This document shows, in pieces, positions 58,826 to 64,000 of a DNA stretch of 64,000 nt. The position numbers and the translations under genes were made by a program. Below the pieces are notes generated by a model that was given only the letters and a program-made list of their open reading frames with translations, made no database searches and was not told the DNA's origin. The stretch lies in NCBI GenBank assembly GCA_963784195.1, contig CAWARA010000009.1:62001-126000 (forward strand). The letters are read 5' to 3'. Every line of letters begins with the position of its first letter. Position 1 is the first letter of the stretch. This DNA comes from CAVQAH01 sp963784195. GTDB lineage: Bacteria > Acidobacteriota > Vicinamibacteria > Vicinamibacterales > 2-12-FULL-66-21.

Positions 58826-59468
58826 ATGCTGTCTTTCGTGCTCGTCGCGATGCTGGCCGGTCCGTTCGGCGAACAACCAACACCTCTCGGCTCGAAGTCG
58901 GACCGTCTTATCCGCGTGTATCAGCAGGGAGTCTATTCGCGGGATCTCGTCCTGAACCTGCAGCGCGCCGTCAGCCGGCTGCTCGACGGGAGCGGGATCG
59001 CTCTCGCGTTCATCGACTGCGAGGGGCAGCCAATCTGCAACGAGGGGCTTCGCCGGGACGAGCTCGTGCTCAGGCTCGTGTCCGGCCAGCATCCGACCGA
59101 TTCCACCACGTGTGGAATGGCCTTTCGCGGGACGCCGGGCCGGCCGGGTGTTCTGATGTCCGTCTATCGTGGCTGCGTCGTCAACATGTCGAAGCAATTG
59201 CGGGGGCTGGCCTTGAGCCGCAGGGGATCGACGGTCCTCCTGGAGCTGACCGAGGCTGACATGCTGGCGCCGATCGTCATCCATGAAGTCGTGCACCTGC
59301 TGCTGCCGGGCGAAGCTCACGGCCTGGGCATCTGGCAGGCGGTGCTTGCGAGCCGACGACTGGGAACGCCTCGGGAATGGAGAGTTGAAGCTGGGTGCGG
59401 AGCTCACCTCGCGTCTGCGCGCCGTGTTCTCGGGTCAGGCGCCGGCAACCCACGAGGGCGGGCGGTGA
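58826..59468 (+). CDS. Small exported zincin-like protein (HEVVH), one frameshift
   Basis: About 213 residues with a short signal peptide (MLSFVLVAMLAGPFG). Two Cys pairs are visible (FIDCEGQPICNEG; TTCGMAFRGTPGRPG). The metal-binding HExxH is HEVVHLLLPGEAHG, where a third His 10 residues after the motif could be a ligand. Near 59350 the frame changes, joining QAVL to DDWERLGNGELKLGAELTSR. It resembles putative metalloproteases of Acidobacteria, probably periplasmic. It starts 12 bases after the GNAT gene. Confidence 0.65.
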
Positions 59469-59536
59469 TGTGCATCGACGGATCAGAACTCGACCCGTTG
59501 GGACGTATCGTGACGGCTTTCACGTGTCACGAATCA

Positions 59537-61375
59537 TCACGACAACTGTGGGGTGTGAGGGATCGAGGTTTCTACGGCGCGCGAGGACTCTACGCGCGCC
59601 CGGCGCGCATCGCGTGTCTGACGGCTTACGTAGTCGTGCAACAGCGCGCGCAGCTCCCGCTGTGCGGCAGGCGGATTGAACGTGTGTCCCGCGTCGTCGA
59701 CGATCTCGTGCTGGATGAGATCGCGAACCTGCCGGCGCCGGAGCGCGGCCTTGGCGTGGAGCTGAAAGTACTCGAGACCGCCGTCTCCGCGGCTGAATAC
59801 GAAGAAACAAGGAATGCCACGCGCGCCGATCGCGGTCAGGTCACGCGCCAACCCATCTACCAATTGAGCCCCGAAGGCGGCAACGATGAGGCCCTTCATC
59901 TTCTTCACCGCGTACAAGGCCGCCAGCCGGAAGAAGCTACGGTAGGCCGATTGGCCCCGGAGGGCGCGTTTCCAGCGGGCCGAGTCGCGCAACCCCGTCC
60001 GGTAGGTTTCGATCTGCTGATAGTCGTTCCAGGTGTGAGTTCTCGTCATGCCATCGCGCAGGTACAGGGGCGGATTGATCGACATGATGGCGTCGACGGC
60101 CAGGCCTTCGCGTGCTGCCTGAAACGCGTGCCACCCTCCCGAGCACAGGCCAGCCACGATCACGCGCCGGCCGGGCGCCTGGGTCCTGATGAACGCAATC
60201 GCCTCCCGCGCGTCATCGAGCGCGTGAGCCGGATACGGCACGTTTTCCGCCGATCCCGCGGGCGCCTCGCTGTCGCCGATGCCGCCCAGGTCGTATCGAA
60301 GCACCACGTGACCCTGTTCGGCCCACTCACGTGCCAGCGGAACAAAGAGTCGATGCGGACCGACACGCGTCTGGAAACCGGTATTGAGGAGGAGGATGGC
60401 AGGTGCGGCGCTGTCGGCGCCGTTCGCGACGCTGAGCATCCCGAAGAGTCGGCGATCGGGACCGAAGCGAACCGCGCGTTCGTGGTAGCCGGAGCCATGC
60501 ACGAACGCTGAACTGTCGGCGGCAACGTCCTCACCCTGAGCGCTTCGCCCGCAACCCGTCGCCCAGCCTTCGAGCCAGCCCGCAATGACGTTCCGTGCGT
60601 CATCGGGAACCGCGAACGACGGGCCAGGGTCGAGCATCTTCGCCGTGCCCTGCGGTCGAACGGATGTGACGCAGGATCCGAGTTTCCGCAAGCGCTCTTC
60701 TATCAAGGGATCGGCAGGACGATCGTCGTGCTCGACCAGAAGGACTTGTGGCGCCGGTGCGATCGGCAGCGTGTCGAGATTCAATTGCTCCAGCGCCGAG
60801 GCGACCGGACCCGGGAGCACATGGCCGGCAAGGAGGATGTCGGAGCCATGCTCCTTCCTGGTGACGTAGTTCTCGGTGGTCAGTCGCGCAAAGGCCTTGA
60901 GCTCGCGAACGTAGGCTCGGCCAGACCGGAAGGGACTCCACAGCACCAGACGATCGACGCCACCGATCGCGGCTGCCGCCTGAAGTGCCAGGCTGGCGCC
61001 GATGCGCAAGCCGACGAGCGCAACCTCCCTCGAGCCTGTGAGTTCGCGCGCTTCATCGACCACGCGTTCGATGTTCCTGAGCCAGGCGTCTACGCGGTCG
61101 GGTTCCGTGAGGTCGCCTGCGGAATCTCCTGTGCTCTCGTAGTCGAAACGAAATACGTCAAAACCACTTTGGGCAAGCTGCTCGGCAAGCTTCCGCCAGA
61201 CACGGAACGCTCCGACGAATTCTCCGAAGAGTGCCGGGCACAACACCACGGCGGCGCCACGCCGCGAATCCGGCCGTGCCGGGTGGTGCCATGCGAAGAG
61301 GTAATGGCCATCCTGCGCGATGAAAAGCGGTTGCGCCGCCGGCGTCTCGGCGCCTGCGCCGTGCTCGGTCAGCAT
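59537..61375 (-). CDS. Protein with two alpha/beta-hydrolase domains
   Basis: A 612-residue intact frame whose ATG overlaps the TGA of the GH2 gene as ATGCTGA, implying translational coupling. Domain 1 (about 10-270) has FDVFRFDYESTGDSAGDL and a nucleophile elbow VGLRIGASLA, with Arg in place of Ser. Domain 2 (about 290-590) has HVVLRYDLGGIGDSEA and elbow AGLCSGGWHAF with Cys411, plus SRGDGG and DAGHTF, which could supply Asp and His. Domain 1 therefore looks catalytically dead, and domain 2 may be a Cys hydrolase. Similar proteins accompany exosortase/polysaccharide loci; the function here is inferred. Confidence 0.8.
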   Translation of the reverse strand: MLTEHGAGAETPAAQPLFIAQDGHYLFAWHHPARPDSRRGAAVVLCPALFGEFVGAFRVWRKLAEQLAQSGFDVFRFDYESTGDSAGDLTEPDRVDAWLRNIERVVDEARELTGSREVALVGLRIGASLALQAAAAIGGVDRLVLWSPFRSGRAYVRELKAFARLTTENYVTRKEHGSDILLAGHVLPGPVASALEQLNLDTLPIAPAPQVLLVEHDDRPADPLIEERLRKLGSCVTSVRPQGTAKMLDPGPSFAVPDDARNVIAGWLEGWATGCGRSAQGEDVAADSSAFVHGSGYHERAVRFGPDRRLFGMLSVANGADSAAPAILLLNTGFQTRVGPHRLFVPLAREWAEQGHVVLRYDLGGIGDSEAPAGSAENVPYPAHALDDAREAIAFIRTQAPGRRVIVAGLCSGGWHAFQAAREGLAVDAIMSINPPLYLRDGMTRTHTWNDYQQIETYRTGLRDSARWKRALRGQSAYRSFFRLAALYAVKKMKGLIVAAFGAQLVDGLARDLTAIGARGIPCFFVFSRGDGGLEYFQLHAKAALRRRQVRDLIQHEIVDDAGHTFNPPAAQRELRALLHDYVSRQTRDARRARVESSRAVETSIPHTPQLS

Positions 61376-63917
61376 GCGGCCTCTGCTCGAACGACAGAGA
61401 GAATCGGCAGCGGGGCCCGTGCCGTTGACCGCGACAACGCAGCCATGGAGTGGCTGGCCGGCATTCTCCGCACGTAGAAACAGACGCTTCTGTTCGCCCG
61501 GCTCGAGGTGAAAGAAGTTATCGTCGGGAACGAAGCCGTCGGCCTCGATGGCAACGGCGTGCGCAAATCTGTCGGTCTCGAGCGTGACCGCGTACCCACC
61601 TGCGATCGCCTCAGCGCGCGCAACGAGCCCCAGCGCGTCGTCGCGCATCGTGGGCAGGCCGCAGGGAAAACCATGTGCCGACGCGATGATGTTGCCGGTC
61701 GCGCGATCGCGGAGCGTCGCCGCCACGACGTCATGCTGGGGCGGTCCAAAGCGATACGCGTAAGTCAGGTCGACGAAACCCTCGAACAACGCGTCGGCGT
61801 GTATCGAACTGGCGCCGCGTGCAGGGATGGTCACGGGTGTCGACGTTCCGGCAGTGCGGCGGCGACCTTCCCGGTACAACGTGACGTGCAACTCGGCTTC
61901 TATAGGCTCGCTCGTGTCGTTCAGGGCATGCAACTGCAGGCCGTTGAGCCCCTCGTCGAGGGCGAGGAGCGCGACCGGTGCGAACGCGCGCTTGAGATAC
62001 CAGTAAGCTGGCTTGGGACGTCCCGTCGAATCCACGACACCCCAGCCCGCACCAGGCGTGAGATCGCGGGCGAACCAGACGAGCCCCCCGCGACACGAAG
62101 ACCCGGGCCGCCGCCATTCGGCGAACGTCCGCAGCATGGCTTCGCCAGTGGCCACACGTCCAAACGCGAGGTATCTTTCCGGATCGCGCGCGCGCAACTC
62201 GTTGGGCTCCACGCCGAAGAGCAGGCGCACGTAGTGGTCGCGCACATCCTCGAAGTCCCACCCCGACCCCGCGTCGCGAGGAACGCCGGCTTTCCAGCGT
62301 GGGTGATGGCCTGGTGTGACTCCCTCGTCCCGCAGGCGATCCGTCATCGTGGCATCGGGAACGTTCGAAAAGGCGAGGCACTCGGCCGCAAAGCGCACGT
62401 CCGCGCGGCGCGCATCTTCGAACGGCCTCAGGTAGGCGCCGACACCGTAGTAATGAGACACGCCACGATCCGTGTGGAACGGGAACAACCCGCCCGACGG
62501 TGTCGATCGCACCCACGCCGCGTCAGGTACGAACGATCTGACGAGTGCAGGCAGCACGTCTTCAAATAGTGGATTCTTCCAGCGCTCGGCGGGCAATCCA
62601 AGCATCGCAGCCTGCTGCTCGATTTCGCTGCTGCCGCAGAACACCGCTATCGACGGCCTTCCCTGGATGCGCCGAAGCAGCTGCCGCGCCTCGTCTTTCA
62701 CCGCATGCAGGAACGACTCGTCCGACGACGGGTAGTCCATGTTGGCGAACATGAAGTCCTGCCAGAGGAGAATGCCGAGCTCATCACAGAGATCGTGGAA
62801 GGCGTCGGTCTCGTAGACCATCGTTCCGCCGACGCGCAGCATGTTCATGCCGGCGTCTCTCAAGCGTTCGAGCGCGACGCGATAGTCTTCGGCGCCAGCA
62901 TCGAGCCGAGCCAGATCGAGCGGAGTCCAGCAGGCGCCGCGACAGAACACCGGGAGGCCGTTCACGACGAGGCCGAAACCCTGGCCATCTGCGTCACGAT
63001 CGATTTCAAGCGTCCGGAAGCCGACAGGTCCGAGATCGAAGCTGATCTCGCTGTCATCCAAGTCGAGCGACAACCGGACCGGGTAGAGCGGTTGAAGACC
63101 GTGCGTGTGCGGCCACCATCGCTCGGCGTTGGGAATTCGAACGGTCGCCTGAATCGCGACCCGTCCGTCAGCCATCTGTTGACGCGTGACCGGGCTGCTC
63201 GACTCACCCACGTGCATCGTTCCGGACTGAGGAATCGCCGCGGCACCGGTCAGGTGAATCGAAGCTCGAACAATCCCGTCGTCGCCTTCAAGTGCAGTGC
63301 GGATGTCCGTCTCTTCGATGCGAAGCGGGCACGCGTGCTCGAGCAGGACTGGACGCCAGGGCCCGACTGGCGCCACTGGCGGACACCAGCCTGGAGCGCG
63401 GCCGAGCAGCGCCGTGCGGTGCCAGCGAAGCTGCTGATGCGCGACCAGGCGCGTGCGCCATTTGGGCCTCGGGCGCCGGGCGGCGAGGAGCGGAGCGAGC
63501 GCGCGGAAGCGAATGAACAGCTCGTTGCCGGCGGCGAGCACGCCGCTCGCGTCAACGGCGTTCGCTGTGAACATGTTTTCCGACGACAGGATGTGCTGTA
63601 CCGTTGAGCCACACGTCGGCGATCGTGGCGAGGCCCTCGAAGTGAAGCCGCGGGTGGGGATCAGCGGCGGGCGAAGTGAAACGGCAGCGATACCACCACT
63701 CTTCCGTATCGAAATCTCGCGGTCGGTCGAGGTCCCACTTGCCGGCAGCGCGGAGCGCCGCAGCCACCGGCATCGGCCCTTCGCAGGGAATCCAGTCCAG
63801 GGCGAGTGTCTCGAGATCCGCCGGCGTCTGCGCACGGTCGGGCGTCGTGGTGGCGAGCGCCCACACGCCACCCACAGGTCGGGCAGTTCCGGAACCGATC
63901 AATCGAGCACGGGCCAT
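61369..63917 (-). CDS. Glycoside hydrolase family 2 (beta-mannosidase-like), two frameshifts
   Basis: About 850 residues after repair. The N-terminal sugar-binding domain has TEEWWYRCRFTSPAADPHPR and LHFEGLATIADVWLNG, then a break near 63600 and QHILSSENMFTANAVDASGV. The TIM barrel shows FCRGACWTPLDLARLDAGAE, MNMLRVGGTMVYETDAFHDL, ELGILLWQDFMFANMDYP, the acid/base Glu in FCGSSEIEQQ and the nucleophile Glu in FAAECLAFSNVPD. Near 61450 the frame changes to LPILSVVRAEAAC and a TGA overlapping the next gene's ATG. It cleaves beta-linked mannose or similar residues, probably cytoplasmic since no signal peptide is seen. It is the second gene of an operon that enters from the right edge. Confidence 0.84.
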
Positions 63918-63919
63918 CG

Positions 63920-64000
63920 CTAGTCTCTGTCAGCGTCGAGTTTGTGGCTCAAGAACAGTAGCGAGCCGTCAGGGTGGTCATCGTCTCGTCCCACGCCGCG
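63920..64000 (-). CDS. C-terminal end of an unidentified protein, truncated by the window
   Basis: The last 26 codons (ending PDGSLLFLSHKLDADRD and TAG) of a gene entering from the right. Its stop is two bases before the GH2 ATG, so it is the upstream member of the GH2-hydrolase operon. Too short to identify. Confidence 0.5.
   Translation of the reverse strand, partial: RGVGRDDDHPDGSLLFLSHKLDADRD

Noticed and set aside
59537..63871. One continuous 1444-codon GH2-hydrolase fusion
   Set aside because: In another frame the GH2 ends at a TGA that overlaps the hydrolase ATG (ATGCTGA), the usual signature of coupled separate genes.
1..64000. tRNA or rRNA genes, including an attachment-site tRNA near the integrase fragments
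   Set aside because: Looked for T-loop (GTTCRA) and acceptor pairing around 6.9-9.8 kb and elsewhere; GGTTCCAACTC on the minus strand of the repeats is only a weak partial match without a cloverleaf.

Overview
The window is about 64 kb of high-GC bacterial chromosome. The best guess is a soil Acidobacteriota (Vicinamibacteria-like). Evidence: five large stand-alone MacB/FtsX-type permeases of the 'acidobacterial duplicated orphan permease' (ADOP) kind with no ATPase beside them, PadR regulators at two of them, many TPR, kinase and beta-lactamase-fold proteins, and a REP-associated transposase. This placement is inferred from gene content; no rRNA or tRNA was found.

Layout. 0-6 kb: end of an M24 peptidase gene and two ADOP permeases. 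5.9-9.8 kb: a gene-poor, repeat-bearing island with two tyrosine-recombinase fragments, an AlkD-like gene and a serine hydrolase. 9.8-14 kb: a cNMP-binding/thioredoxin-reductase-like flavoprotein, a VOC-PP2C fusion and a TPR protein. 13.2-17.2 kb: a PadR-ADOP-TPR operon (minus strand). 17.3-23.5 kb: PEP carboxylase, cytochrome P450 and a hybrid histidine kinase. 23.6-26.8 kb: a Ser/Thr kinase-TPR gene divergent from an ECF sigma factor gene. 27-38 kb: an ADOP permease, a DUF2934 protein, membrane proteins, a serine hydrolase, a lactonase, an S9 peptidase and a dead amidohydrolase. 38.1-41.2 kb: a damaged PadR gene and its ADOP permease. 41.4-46.9 kb: an ECF sigma factor fused to ankyrin repeats, and a leucine-rich-repeat protein sharing a short terminal module with it. 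46.9-53.8 kb: a REP-rich stretch with a TetR/reductase pair, CHRD, VOC and monooxygenase genes, a second cNMP/TrxR-like flavoprotein and the RAYT transposase. 53.8-64 kb: mutM, a large membrane protein, an HTH-TOBE regulator, a haloperoxidase remnant, DUF1264, GNAT and metallopeptidase-like genes, then a GH2 glycosidase operon with a double alpha/beta hydrolase.

A striking global property is that roughly thirty reading-frame breaks interrupt otherwise well-conserved genes, including ppc, mostly repairable by removing or adding one base in a short homopolymer. I read most of these as residual assembly errors and annotate the genes across the breaks. Truncated remnants (recombinase pieces, amidohydrolase, kinase stub, haloperoxidase N-terminus, SDR and HAF-like fragments) look like genuine decay.

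The most interesting candidates are the sigma-ankyrin fusion with its neighbouring LRR protein, the VOC-phosphatase fusion, the two flavoproteins lacking both expected CxxC motifs, and the RAYT with its local REP families.
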